NCBI RefSeq assembly: GCF_000382705.1 | Contig: NZ_ARQE01000016.1 | Location: 1 to 51,885 of the forward strand | Direction: 5' to 3' | DNA from: Aureimonas ureilytica DSM 18598 = NBRC 106430 | Lineage (GTDB): Bacteria; Pseudomonadota; Alphaproteobacteria; Rhizobiales; Rhizobiaceae | Length of the DNA stretch: 51,885 nt | Shown here: positions 42,987-51,869 of the stretch, piece after piece | Position numbering within the stretch: the stretch's first letter is position 1 | How the letters are laid out: each line of letters opens with the position of its first letter | Made by a program: the position numbers and the translations under genes | The notes under the pieces: model-generated | What the model was told of the DNA's origin: nothing | The model's input: the letters and a program-made list of their open reading frames with translations, nothing else | The model's database searches: none

Positions 42987-43876
42987 GCCCCGCCCGGCGC
43001 CGTCGCTGCATCGACCATACCGTTTTGAGGTTCGGTGTGTCGGAGCGGCTGGCGTGCCGGGTTCTGGGGCAGCACCGATCGACGCAGCGCAAGGCACCGA
43101 AGGGTCGAGCCGACGATGCCGCGCTAACCGCCGACATCATTGAATTGGCGATGCGGTATGGGCGTTACGGGTATCGCCGGATCGCGGCCCTGCTGCGAGA
43201 TGCCGGGTGGGTGGTCAACGTGAAGCGGGTCGAGCGCATCTGGCGACAGGAAGGTCTGAAAGTGCCAGCCAAGCAGCCCAAGCGAGGGCGGCTCTGGCTG
43301 AACGACGGCTCGTGTGTTCGGCTTCGGCCAGAGCGGCCGAACCACGTCTGGTCCTACGACTTCGTAGAGGGCCGAACCCATGATGGCCGTAAGTTCCGTA
43401 TGCTCAATGTGATCGACGAGTTCACCCGCGAGTGCCTGTGCATCCGGATCGACCGGAAGCTGAAGTCCTCGGACGTCATCGACGTTTTGTCGGACCTCTT
43501 CATCCTACGCGCCGTGCCGGGGCACGTTCGCTCCGACAACGGTCCCGAGTTCATCGCCAAGGCGGTGCGCGAGTGGATCGCCGCGGTCGGAGCCAGGACT
43601 GCGTTCATCGAACCAGGCAGTCCCTGGGAGAACGGGTACTGCGAGAGCTTCAACTCCAAGCTCAGGGACGAACTCTTGAACGGGGAGATCTTCTACAGCC
43701 TCGCCGAAGCCCGGATCGTCATCGAGAGTTGGCGCCAGCACTACAACACCAAACGTCCACACTCGAGCCTGGGCTACCGTCCACCCGCTCCCACCGCCGT
43801 GCCGTGGCCGGCTGCGCTACCCCAGCCCGCTTCGCCGGCCACCTCAAACGTCGCCGACAAGCCCACCATGCATTAG
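42983..43876 (+). CDS. IS3-family transposase OrfB (copy B)
   Basis: A 297-residue rve transposase. YDFVEGRTHDGRKFRMLNVI (first Asp), VRSDNGPEFIAKAV (second Asp) and PWENGYCESFNSKLRDELLN (Glu) form the DDE set. It begins at GTG 42983 in the OrfA stop (GTGA). Both frames are open and all catalytic residues are present, so this copy may be active. Confidence 0.92.
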   Translation: MSPARRRRCIDHTVLRFGVSERLACRVLGQHRSTQRKAPKGRADDAALTADIIELAMRYGRYGYRRIAALLRDAGWVVNVKRVERIWRQEGLKVPAKQPKRGRLWLNDGSCVRLRPERPNHVWSYDFVEGRTHDGRKFRMLNVIDEFTRECLCIRIDRKLKSSDVIDVLSDLFILRAVPGHVRSDNGPEFIAKAVREWIAAVGARTAFIEPGSPWENGYCESFNSKLRDELLNGEIFYSLAEARIVIESWRQHYNTKRPHSSLGYRPPAPTAVPWPAALPQPASPATSNVADKPTMH

Positions 43877-43909
43877 ATTTGAACCGGGCCACCTAACGGG
43901 GGCAGGCCA

Positions 43910-44485
43910 GTCCCGCCGCCTCGCGGCTTCGTATCAATAATGCGCCATCGCATCCTGCCGCTCATCGAGGACGCCAACTCGCGGTGGAAGACCGACAGAC
44001 CGCCAAGGGCCTCTCATACAGGACGGGATGCATCGACTAAGCTTCGAGCGACAGAAGTTTCATGCAAGTCGCCAGTCCTCAGAATGCGCGCCCGGCGCTG
44101 ACCCGTATCGGCACCGCGTCCGATCTGACCACGTACGTCCGTCAGGCGACACGCTCGAGCACAATGCTGTCTTGTCTTGCGGCAGGTCGGTGTGATGCAG
44201 GCCGAACATCTCGACAATGCGAGGGAGGGGCAGGGCGCGCGTCACGTGCTGGCGAACGCGCCCCCCAGTGGCGGTCCAAGCGAGCCTAGCTCGGCAAGGA
44301 ATAGGCCAATGTGGACGCGGTGGAACTGATTTGTTTGGGCAAGCGACCCAACGACGACGGGTAGGGTACGGGGCCGTACTCCCGCCCGATCGCAGGTGCC
44401 GCGTCAACTGCCAGCTGACTGGAGAGGCGGGAGGACGACCGTTGATGCCGTCCTCGCCGAAGACTACACCGCTCCAAGCCTTCAA
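43910..44485. other. Intergenic region after IS copy B, no gene recognised
   Basis: About 580 bp between IS copy B and the end of the DNA methyltransferase gene. Open frames on both strands have no domain, start signal or credible length. Part may be remains of the gene cut by the IS, but I cannot match it. Confidence 0.45.
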
Positions 44486-46678
44486 TCAGTTGGGCGACCG
44501 ATTGGACGGTCTACGTCCAAGGCGTCCGAACTTCCTCTGATGTGCCCAGAGGTGCTTGGGCCACGGGCCGAACCGGAGGCCGAGGAGTTCGTAGTCGATG
44601 TCGTGGTCCTCCCCGTCGATGTGGCTGTCGTCGTCGATGTCGTGGTCCTCCTCGTCGACGTTGTGGTCGTCCACGTCTTCGTCCGAGTACCTTGCGTAGC
44701 GGCTGACGCCTTCCGGTTCTGCCATCGACGAGGCCTCACGAAGCTTCGCGAGTGGTATTCTTGAGGGCTCGCCCGCCGACGAGGCGGCTGGAGGCGGAGC
44801 TTCCAGCGCGGCCGCTGGAGGTCCGGATCTTGAAAGGGGAACATGGTTCCAGCGCATCGCCTCATGGACAACCTGGTCCATCGGATCGAAGCACTCGCCC
44901 GTCAGCGCCTCGGCGACGGCGAGGCCGAGCCGGAACGCCACGGGCGTCGGGAAGGCGTTGGCGATCTGGCGGTTCACGTCGCGCGTCTCGCCCTGGAAGG
45001 GCCATCCGGCAGGGAAAGACTGCAAGAGCGCCATCATCTCGTTCGTCGGCAGGATCTCGCCGACATGTTCGTGGCCGGGCGCGGCGACACTCCATCGCTT
45101 CCCGTAGAAGCCCATCTTCTCCCATTCAGCTCGGGCTTTCTCCTGCCCGAGGTCGGAGCTCTGCTTCTGGAGGCTGCCGCCGATGACGGTCGGCGCAACG
45201 CGCCGCATCCGCTCGAGGAGTTCCGGCGTCGGATCGAAGCCTCGCGAGCGGAGGTAGGACTGAAGCGCCTCGGCTACCGTGACGGGGTCCTCGGCGAAGT
45301 CCCCGATGGACTTGAGGCGCTTGAAGCGGGCCCAGGCCGCAGGCTCCCTGAAGGCGACGAGGATCGCACGGCGACGCCTCTGAGGCACGCCGAAGTCCGC
45401 GCAGTTCAGCTCCCACCAGTCCCACTGGTAGCCCATGCGCGACAGCTTGGAGAGGATCCGGGCACGGTAGCTGTCGTTCACCGCGTACAGGATGCCCTTC
45501 ACGTTCTCGAGCATGACGGCGCGGGGGCGAAGCCGCTTCACCAGCCGGAGCGCCTCGGGGAAGAGGTCGCGGTCGTCGTGTTCTCCGTTCTGCTCGCCGG
45601 CCGGCGAGAACGGTTGGCAGGGCACCCCTCCCGCTAGGAGGTCGACCGGCCCGACGTCGCCCGGCTCGTATCCGACCAGGCTGGCTTCGATGACGTGCTC
45701 TGGGCCGAAGGCCGCGCGCAGCGTCTTGCAGGGCGCCATCTCGCGCTCGAGGAGGCCCACGTGGCGGAAGCCGGCCTTAGCGAGCCCGGCAGCCTGGCCT
45801 CCGCCGCCGGCGCAGAGTTCGAACGCGGTCAGGCCGTGCTTGAAGGTCGAGGACACCAAGCTGGTTCGCGACCGCGGCGAGCCGGCAGGCACGCGATCTG
45901 CATCGACGATGAAGGGCGCCGCTTCGACAGATGCCGGGTCCGGCTCAGCAAGCTCGTATACCCGCACTAACGCCGCCGCCGCGGCGCGAACGTCGTCCGG
46001 TCGCTCTGCGGCAGCCAGGGTGGCCAACGCCGAGTTGAAACCTTGTACCTCGGTCTGACCGCTTCCCGCGGTGTCGCGGTCGAGGACGGCTGCGAGGGGG
46101 TGGAGGCTGCGCGCCGCCGCGGCGAGGTCCGCGAGCGCGGCTTCGTCCGCGTCGTCCGCTCGGGATGCCGCTTCGACGATCCGGCCGGCCTCCGTAAGCA
46201 CGTGCGTGCAGAACGCTCGGGCCGAACGCTCCAGCGCCTTCGGGCCGGCAGCGCGCTTCCCAGGACGCTCGGCGGAAACGACCCGGACAAGTAGCTTCGC
46301 GTCGGCCGCGGTGAGCTTGCGTCCCGCGGCGATCTCCTCGAGCGCACGCTCGCGACCCTCGGGCGGGGCGGCCGCTAGGGTGATGGCGACGCTGGGCGCG
46401 ACACCCATCTCGAGCAGCCACTCCTTCCGGGGGCCGAGGACGCGAAATGTTTTCCGAAAGTTCAGGGCCGTTCGCGGATCGATGCCGCACTCCTCGCGCA
46501 CCCATCCCGTGAAGCCGCCGCGGAGCAGGACCGCCGCTTCCTCCAAGGCTTCGCCGGCTGCGAACGTGTCCTCGAGGCCGCGCTTGCCCAACGAGCCGAC
46601 CTTGTTCTTCAGCTTGTCCAGGCGCCGCGCGATCCTGCGGTCCTCCGCACGCTTCTCGTCGACCGACTTTCTCGCCAT
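44486..46678 (-). CDS. C5-cytosine DNA methyltransferase with N-terminal helical domain and acidic tail
   Basis: A 730-residue protein. Residues about 1-270 are a helical region (GALEEAAVLLRGGFTGWVRE-like start, DUF3102-like) that may be a DNA-binding module. The methyltransferase core runs from about 285: TAFELCAGGGGQAAGLAKAG (motif I), GGVPCQPFSPAGEQNGEHDD (motif IV with catalytic Cys near 353), PRAVMLENVKG (motif VI) and GVPQRRRRAILVAFREP (motif VIII). The ending RQIANAFPTPVAF is motif X. The last 60 residues are highly acidic and repetitive. It would methylate cytosine in an unknown site. No restriction enzyme is next to it, so it is a solitary or phage-type enzyme. Confidence 0.9.
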   Translation of the reverse strand: MARKSVDEKRAEDRRIARRLDKLKNKVGSLGKRGLEDTFAAGEALEEAAVLLRGGFTGWVREECGIDPRTALNFRKTFRVLGPRKEWLLEMGVAPSVAITLAAAPPEGRERALEEIAAGRKLTAADAKLLVRVVSAERPGKRAAGPKALERSARAFCTHVLTEAGRIVEAASRADDADEAALADLAAAARSLHPLAAVLDRDTAGSGQTEVQGFNSALATLAAAERPDDVRAAAAALVRVYELAEPDPASVEAAPFIVDADRVPAGSPRSRTSLVSSTFKHGLTAFELCAGGGGQAAGLAKAGFRHVGLLEREMAPCKTLRAAFGPEHVIEASLVGYEPGDVGPVDLLAGGVPCQPFSPAGEQNGEHDDRDLFPEALRLVKRLRPRAVMLENVKGILYAVNDSYRARILSKLSRMGYQWDWWELNCADFGVPQRRRRAILVAFREPAAWARFKRLKSIGDFAEDPVTVAEALQSYLRSRGFDPTPELLERMRRVAPTVIGGSLQKQSSDLGQEKARAEWEKMGFYGKRWSVAAPGHEHVGEILPTNEMMALLQSFPAGWPFQGETRDVNRQIANAFPTPVAFRLGLAVAEALTGECFDPMDQVVHEAMRWNHVPLSRSGPPAAALEAPPPAASSAGEPSRIPLAKLREASSMAEPEGVSRYARYSDEDVDDHNVDEEDHDIDDDSHIDGEDHDIDYELLGLRFGPWPKHLWAHQRKFGRLGRRPSNRSPN
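44594..44651 (+). repeat. Tandem repeat inside the acidic C-terminus of the methyltransferase
   Basis: The 19-mer GTCGATGTCGTGGTCCTCC occurs at 44594-44612 and again at 44633-44651, 39 bp apart, with related sequence between and beyond. On the minus strand this encodes Asp/Glu/His-rich repeats (EEDHDID, GEDHDID). The 39-bp period equals 13 codons, so the number of copies can change without a frameshift. Confidence 0.75.
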
Positions 46679-46966
46679 GCTGATTCGCTCCGTTTCCCGA
46701 AATGAAACGCTAGCTGCTGGTCCCTAAGGGCCCGGGAAGGAGGATCGTAAAGGTTTAGGGATGGCGGTGATGGCTCGGAGGTGGCGACTGCCGCGGACAA
46801 CGGCGATGCCATGGTTACGAACCGCCCGAATTGGTGGCTCGTGCATGCTGATGGCAGCAAGCGACCCAACATTGCCGCTGGGGCTGCCGCCAAAACGTCC
46901 GCGAAGCAGACATCCATTCCGCATGATACCAGGGTGCTGCGAGACTACCCAGAGGCACCCTAGCGC

Positions 46967-47851
46967 TCATGCCTCACCGCTAACGCCGAAGGCGACGATC
47001 GCCGAAGCGAGCTCGTGATAGGAATGCAGCGGGCGGCCGAGCATCCTGGTCAGACGCTCGCCGTCGCCGTCCGCCGGGATCATGCCGTCGCTGACATAGC
47101 GCTCGGCCATCAGGCGCATCTCGTAGGCCTGCCACTTGGGCATGAAGCTCGCCATGTTCGCCTGGAACCCGCTCGGGTCATCGCCGCCGTAGACGACGGG
47201 TCGACCGAGCGCCTCGGACCAGATGCCGGCGACATCGTCGCCTGTTAGCGTGTCGGGGCCGACGAGATTGATGGTCTCGATCGGCAGTTTCTCCGTCGCC
47301 GAGTCTCGGCGGATCAGCTCCAGCGCCGCGACCTCCGCGATGTCACGTGCGTCCACCATCGCGACGCCCTTCGAGCCGATCGGCATCGGGTAAACGCCGT
47401 GCTGGACGATCACGTCCTTCACCATCACCTCGCTGTCGATGAAGTAGGTCGGCCGCAGGATCGTGGCGCCGAAGCCCATCGCCTCCAGCATCCGCTCGGC
47501 GCCGTACTTCACCGCGAAGTGCGGGACGTTGACGGCGCGATCGGCCTCGAACACCGACAGGTAGACGATGCGATCGATACCGGCCTCGCGGGCGATGTTG
47601 AGGGCGATGAGGGCCTGGGTGAATTCGTCGCCCGCCACCGCGTTCAGGAGGAAGAGCGTGCGGACCCCGGAGAAGGCGGCGCGCAGAGCATCGAGGTCGA
47701 GTAGGTCGCCCTTCGCCACCTCGACGCCGTCGGGGAAGGCGGTCCTGGCGGGGTCGCGGGTCAGGACGCGGACGCTCGCGCCGCGCTGGACAAGCTGGTC
47801 GACGACGTTGCGGCCGACGCGGCCGGTGGCACCGGTGACGAGGATGGTCAT
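46967..47851 (-). CDS. NmrA-like NAD(P)-binding reductase
   Basis: A 294-residue atypical short-chain dehydrogenase. MTILVTGATGRVGRNVVDQL is the Rossmann nucleotide motif, and the chain continues VRVLTRDPARTAFPDGVEVA, LLNAVAGDEFTQALIALNIA and YGAERMLEAMGFGATILRPTYF in NmrA/NAD(P)H-quinone-reductase-like order. The active-site Tyr-Lys pair is replaced by YLSVFEA and FAVKYGAE segments, as in NmrA types. ATG at 47851 has AAAGGA upstream. It is divergent from a LysR gene, which probably regulates it. Confidence 0.85.
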   Translation of the reverse strand: MTILVTGATGRVGRNVVDQLVQRGASVRVLTRDPARTAFPDGVEVAKGDLLDLDALRAAFSGVRTLFLLNAVAGDEFTQALIALNIAREAGIDRIVYLSVFEADRAVNVPHFAVKYGAERMLEAMGFGATILRPTYFIDSEVMVKDVIVQHGVYPMPIGSKGVAMVDARDIAEVAALELIRRDSATEKLPIETINLVGPDTLTGDDVAGIWSEALGRPVVYGGDDPSGFQANMASFMPKWQAYEMRLMAERYVSDGMIPADGDGERLTRMLGRPLHSYHELASAIVAFGVSGEA

Positions 47852-47961
47852 GGGAGGGGGTCCTTTCGGTTCGAGCCGGTTTGGCTGACCCAAAGATCGT
47901 CGATCCACATCCGTACCAATAGCCGGCATATTGGGACGCGCCGTCTCGCTGGTGGAACAGT

Positions 47962-48855
47962 ATGGATCTCCTCGCCCTCGTCGACTTCACGCTCGTCGCC
48001 AAGCATGGCGGGTTCGGAAAGGCCGCCCGAGCGGCCGCACGACCCAAGGCAACGCTGTCACGTCGCGTAGCCGAACTCGAAGCCGCTCTGTCCCTGCGCC
48101 TGTTCGAGCGGGGGCGACGCGACCTCAAGCTGACGGAGGAAGGGCGGGCCCTGTTCGAGCGGGCGGGCAGCCTCCTGACCGAACTCGAGGAGACCACCGC
48201 GGCGATCGCGTCGGGCGGCGAAGCAGTCCGCGGCCGGCTCCGGATCAGCGCGCCGCTCCTGTTCTCGCAGACCGCGATGGGACGCCTGGCGGTGGCGTTC
48301 GCCCTTCGGCATCCGGCGGTCCGACTGGAGGTGACGACCGACGATCGCCCGGTCGACATGATCGAAGAAAGGTATGACCTCGCGATCCGGGTGAACCCGG
48401 CGCCGGACGACGCTCTGGTGGGGCGCGCCTTCCTGCACGATCGGCTGGTGACCGTGGCGAGCCCCGCCCTCGCGCGTCCCTCGCACGACGACACCCTCCC
48501 GGTGGTACTTCGCGGATCGGGCGATCCGAACGCGATCTGGGAGCTTGAGATCGCTGAAGGCCAGATGCACGTGGCCGTCGACCCGGTCATGCGCCTGTCG
48601 TCGCTGGTGATGGTTCGCGATGCGGTGCGCGCGGGCGTCGGGGCGGCGCGCCTGCCCGTCTCGCTCGTCAGTGGCGATCTCGCCGGTGGACGATTGGTCG
48701 GCTGGGGTGAGGTACCGGGATCCGAGATCACGTTGTGGGCGCTCTACCCCTCGCGACGCCTACTTAGCGCTCGCGTGTCCGCCTTCCTCGATCTGTTGAG
48801 AGAGGCATTCCCCCGGGGCACCCCGGAGGAGCTGGCGACCTATGTCGACGGTTGA
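47962..48855 (+). CDS. LysR-family transcriptional regulator
   Basis: A 297-residue LysR regulator with MDLLALVDFTLVAKHGGFGK, KATLSRRVAELEAALSLRLF and a full effector domain (RGRLRISAPLLFSQTAMGRL). The DLALVDF start and LSLRLFERGRRDLKLTEEG place it near the CrgA/DsdC-like group. It is divergent from the NmrA-like gene with 110 bp between, so control of that gene is likely. Confidence 0.9.
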   Translation: MDLLALVDFTLVAKHGGFGKAARAAARPKATLSRRVAELEAALSLRLFERGRRDLKLTEEGRALFERAGSLLTELEETTAAIASGGEAVRGRLRISAPLLFSQTAMGRLAVAFALRHPAVRLEVTTDDRPVDMIEERYDLAIRVNPAPDDALVGRAFLHDRLVTVASPALARPSHDDTLPVVLRGSGDPNAIWELEIAEGQMHVAVDPVMRLSSLVMVRDAVRAGVGAARLPVSLVSGDLAGGRLVGWGEVPGSEITLWALYPSRRLLSARVSAFLDLLREAFPRGTPEELATYVDG

Positions 48856-49022
48856 GCCAACCGATGCGACGAGGCAAGTGCCGTCTCGGACCCCATATCA
48901 CGACATCTGAAGGGGTCGACAAACGGGCATGCAAAACCAGTGCGCGTCCCCCGAAGCTACTTTGCGGGAATAGACACCTTCCGTGAATCGAACGCCGTAC
49001 GCCCTGCATTTACCCGCGACGG

Positions 49023-49448
49023 CTAGGAGCGAACCTGCGGTGCCTGCACGTCCAACACCCAGGTGACGCCGAAGCGGTCGCGCACCATGCCGTAGAGCGG
49101 CGAGAAGCCAGCCGGACCCAGCGGCTGGATGATCGTGCCGCCTTCCCCGAGCCCGTTCCAGTAGCGAGTGATTTGATCGGCGTCGGTGCCGCGCACCGAC
49201 ACAAAGACGGGTATCGTTCCGGGGTTCCAGTCCCGCGCGGCCGGCACGTCCATCGCCATAACGTGGAAGCCGTCCTCGGAGGAGACCTCGCCCCAGATCA
49301 CCTGGTCGGCCTCGGCCACATCGGTGACGGCCCCCGCGTCGGCGAAGGTGACGAGCGTCAGCCGCCCGCCGAACACGGACTGGTAGGAGGCGAGCGCCGC
49401 GCCAGCTTGCCCGCGGAAGTTCAGGTGGGTGACGGTCTGGATGGTCAT
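49023..49448 (-). CDS. VOC-family (PhnB-like) protein
   Basis: A protein of about 141 residues with the vicinal-oxygen-chelate fold: TVTHLNFRGQAGAALASYQS, VFGGRLTLVTFADAG, EDGFHVMAMDVPAARDW and PLYGMVRDRFGVTWVLDV. This is the PhnB-like/3-demethylubiquinone-methyltransferase-like type, an uncharacterised group without a clear metal triad. ATG at 49448 has GAGG upstream. It is divergent from the YafY regulator. Confidence 0.86.
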   Translation of the reverse strand: MTIQTVTHLNFRGQAGAALASYQSVFGGRLTLVTFADAGAVTDVAEADQVIWGEVSSEDGFHVMAMDVPAARDWNPGTIPVFVSVRGTDADQITRYWNGLGEGGTIIQPLGPAGFSPLYGMVRDRFGVTWVLDVQAPQVRS

Positions 49449-49532
49449 GGCAGTTGCCTCTTCGTGTCTGACAGAAAACACGTTAGACCGACCCAACTGA
49501 CAGTTTGCGGCAGTTGGCGAGGGGGCGATGGC

Positions 49533-50240
49533 ATGGCGCGGTCGGATCGGTTGTTCCGTCTTCTCCAGGCCATGCGCACCGTGGCCGCCCCGATCACCGC
49601 GGCGCGGCTGGCGGAAGCGACCGAGGTCTCGCAGCGCTCGCTCTACCGCGACATCGACGCCCTACGCGCGGCAGGGGCTCGGATCGAGGGCGAGCGAGGC
49701 TACGGCTACCGCCTGATCGAAGACTACGCGCTTCCGCCCCAGACGTTCGAGCGTGCCGAGATCGAGGCGATCGCGCTCGGGATGGCGGAGGTCGCCAGCA
49801 TGGGCGACCCCGTGTTGGCCAAGGCGGCGGCATCGGTCCTCGCCAAGGTCGCCGCTACGCTGCCCGACGACCGCGAGCAGTATCTCCTGCACGCCATCTC
49901 ACAGGTTTTCCGGCCGACACCGCGCTATGAGATGACGCCTCACATGGAGATCGTGCGCGGGGCGTGCTGGCGGGAGGAAGCGCTACGGATCGGCTATGCC
50001 GACAAGAACGACGCGGTCAGCGAACGGATGGTCCTGCCTCTCGCCGTCGTCTACACCGACCGGACGCAGACCATGCTCGCGTGGTGCTGCCTGCGAGAGG
50101 ACTTCCGCATGTTCCGTACCGACCGCATTCAGAGCGTCTCCCTGGCCGGGTCAAGCTTTCGGCCGCGCCGGGCTGCGCTCCTGCGAGACTACATAGCGGA
50201 ACTGAAGCGGCAGCATCCAACGCCGGATGCGCGCATATGA
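49533..50240 (+). CDS. YafY/DeoR-type regulator with WYL domain
   Basis: A 235-residue regulator. The N-terminal HTH is MARSDRLFRLLQAMRTVAAP with ITAARLAEATEVSQRSLYRD, then IEGERGYGYRL closes the wing. The WYL-like region is in the C-terminal half: EALRIGYADKNDAVSERMVL, PLAVVYTDRTQTMLAWCCLR and EDFRMFRTDRIQSVSLAG. It is divergent from the VOC gene, its probable target. ATG at 49533 has GAGGGGGCG upstream. The ligand is unknown. Confidence 0.9.
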   Translation: MARSDRLFRLLQAMRTVAAPITAARLAEATEVSQRSLYRDIDALRAAGARIEGERGYGYRLIEDYALPPQTFERAEIEAIALGMAEVASMGDPVLAKAAASVLAKVAATLPDDREQYLLHAISQVFRPTPRYEMTPHMEIVRGACWREEALRIGYADKNDAVSERMVLPLAVVYTDRTQTMLAWCCLREDFRMFRTDRIQSVSLAGSSFRPRRAALLRDYIAELKRQHPTPDARI

Positions 50241-50257
50241 GGCTGTCGCCAAGTGCA

Positions 50258-50293
50258 GGTCCGCTATCATACTTTTATCTTTGATAGCGGACC
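50258..50293 (+). terminator. Perfect 12-bp stem-loop after the YafY gene
   Basis: GGTCCGCTATCA (50258-50269) and TGATAGCGGACC (50282-50293) form an uninterrupted stem with a 12-base A/T-rich loop, 17 bp after the stop. There is no long U-run, so it may be a repeat or protein site as well as a terminator. Confidence 0.6.
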
Positions 50294-50426
50294 GTCTCAA
50301 AACCACCCGATCGCGCCGATCGGCGCCTTGGAAGCGGACACCTGAAAGCGGTCCATCCGCAACCGACCCTTCGCAGACATCCACTTCGTTACACACGGCG
50401 ATCAAAAGCGGTCGTTCGAACCGAGC

Positions 50427-51020
50427 CTACTCCATCAGCGCGGACCGGATCGCCGAACTCGCTAGGCGTGCCGTCGTGCGAAGCTGGTCGAGACGGTGGC
50501 CGCTGCGTGCCTTGGCCGACAGGCCGAACAGGGTCGTCGCCACAAAGTCCGTCAGGACCGCCGCTTCCGCTGCATGGCGCTTCGCAATGTGGTCCCGGAT
50601 CTGTGTTTCCACGGCAAGGTTGTAGGCCAGAGCCGCCTCGCGGGCCTGCGCATCGTTGCAGCGGGTGCCTTCCACCACAAGACAACCGGCTGTCTCCGGA
50701 TCGGCGGCATAGTGGTGGGCTGCTGCATCCAACAGCGCCGTCAGGTTGTCTGCCACGGGACGGTCCTGTCTCAGGATATCGTCGAGCGGGATTGCTCCCA
50801 TCGCTGCGTAGCGTTCCAGCACCCGTGCGTAGAGCCCCTGCTTGCTGCCGAAGGCCGAGTAGAAGCTCGGCGGCTTGATGCCCAGAACATCGATGACATC
50901 GGCAACACTTACGGCATCGAAGCCGCGGGCGCGAAAGAGATCGGCGGCGACCGCGACCGCCTGCTCCGTGTCGAAGCCGCGGGGCCGTCCGCGGGACCGG
51001 GGTATTTTTGTATTAGACAT
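50427..51020 (-). CDS. bdcR: TetR-family repressor, BdcR-like
   Basis: A 197-residue TetR regulator: RGRPRGFDTEQAVAVAADLF, FDAVSVADVIDVLGIKPPSF and YSAFGSKQGLYARVLERY make the N-terminal DNA-binding domain; the rest is an effector domain. It is divergent from a close BdcA homologue with 73 bp between, as BdcR is in enterobacteria. It should repress itself and the reductase gene. Confidence 0.86.
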   Translation of the reverse strand: MSNTKIPRSRGRPRGFDTEQAVAVAADLFRARGFDAVSVADVIDVLGIKPPSFYSAFGSKQGLYARVLERYAAMGAIPLDDILRQDRPVADNLTALLDAAAHHYAADPETAGCLVVEGTRCNDAQAREAALAYNLAVETQIRDHIAKRHAAEAAVLTDFVATTLFGLSAKARSGHRLDQLRTTARLASSAIRSALME

Positions 51021-51093
51021 TACAGAACTCGTTGACGGCCTAAAGGCCCATATTTATGTAGCGACTCCTAAGTTATTCCTCAAGGAGGCGGAC

Positions 51094-51807
51094 GTGACGA
51101 CGTTTCAAGGCAAGACGGTTCTGGTTCTGGGTGGAAGCCGCGGGATCGGCGCCGCGATCGTGCGGCGCTTTGCAGCCGACGGCGCGGCCGTGACCTTTAC
51201 CTATAGCGGCTCACAGGCCGCGGCCGAGGTGCTGGCTGCCGAGACCGGAAGCCGTACCCTTCGAACCGACAGCGCCGACCGGGACGCGGTGATTGCGACC
51301 GTGCGCGAAAGCGGTCCGCTCGACGTCCTGATCGTCAATTCCGGCTTCGCGATCTTCGGCGATGCGCTGGACCAAGACCCGGACGAGATCGACCGCCTGT
51401 TCCGTGTCAACGTCCATGCGCCTTACCATGCTTCGGTCGAGGCGGCGCGACACATGCCGTCGGACGGGCGGATCGTCGTGATCGGCTCGGTGAACGGCGA
51501 CCGCATGCCCGTGCCCGGCATGGCCTCCTATGCGCTGAGCAAGTCGGCCCTTCAGGGGCTGGCCCGGGGTCTAGCCCGCGATTTCGGGCCACGCGGCATC
51601 ACGATCAACATCGTGCAGCCCGGCCCCATCGACACCGATGCCAACCCGGCGGACGGACCGATGCGGGACCTCATGCACGGCTTCATGGCGATCAAACGCC
51701 ACGGCCGGCCCGAAGAGGTCGCCGCCATGGTCGCCTGGCTCGCCGGTCCAGAGGCTGGCTTCGTGACAGGGGCCATGCATACGATAGACGGGGCCTTCGG
51801 CGCTTAG
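51094..51807 (+). CDS. bdcA: Short-chain dehydrogenase, BdcA-like
   Basis: A 237-residue SDR. TVLVLGGSRGIGAAIVRRFA is the NAD(P) motif and SYALSKSALQGLARGLARDF contains the Tyr-x3-Lys catalytic pair, with GSVNGDRMPVPGM before it and VQPGPIDTDANPADGPMRD after. The ending VTGAMHTIDGAFGA is nearly the same as in E. coli BdcA, reported to bind cyclic-di-GMP and promote biofilm dispersal. GTG at 51094 follows AAGGAGG at ideal spacing. The BdcR-like gene is divergent. Confidence 0.9.
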   Translation: MTTFQGKTVLVLGGSRGIGAAIVRRFAADGAAVTFTYSGSQAAAEVLAAETGSRTLRTDSADRDAVIATVRESGPLDVLIVNSGFAIFGDALDQDPDEIDRLFRVNVHAPYHASVEAARHMPSDGRIVVIGSVNGDRMPVPGMASYALSKSALQGLARGLARDFGPRGITINIVQPGPIDTDANPADGPMRDLMHGFMAIKRHGRPEEVAAMVAWLAGPEAGFVTGAMHTIDGAFGA

Positions 51808-51835
51808 CAGTTCTCCCTCAACCAGTGAGGAAATG

Positions 51836-51869
51836 GTCCGCTTTCTGCCTCGGTCGGCGGAAAGCGGAC
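51836..51869. repeat. Palindromic intergenic element downstream of bdcA
   Basis: GTCCGCTTTC (51836-51845) and GAAAGCGGAC (51860-51869) are exact inverted copies with a 14-base spacer. Related words (AGCGGACACCTGAAAGCGGTCC near 50332-50353) occur in the intergenic DNA before bdcR, so this may be a dispersed repeat family as well as a bdcA terminator. Confidence 0.55.

Larger units (their letters stand above)
42643..43909 (+). mobile_element. IS3-family insertion sequence, copy B (plus)
   Basis: A 1267-bp element with inverted ends TGGTCTGCCCCC (42643) and TGGCCTGCCCCC (from 43909, inverted), each followed by AGTGGCCC or GGTGGCCC. It encodes OrfA and OrfB in the plus direction. It is related to copy A but the ends differ, so the two are distinct IS isoforms. 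No target duplication is obvious (flanks ATGACC and GTCCCG). It truncates the gene fragment on its left. Confidence 0.84.

Noticed and set aside
39115-43909. Composite transposon made of the two IS3 copies
   Set aside because: The copies differ in terminal repeats and protein sequence, and no shared target duplication flanks the unit.
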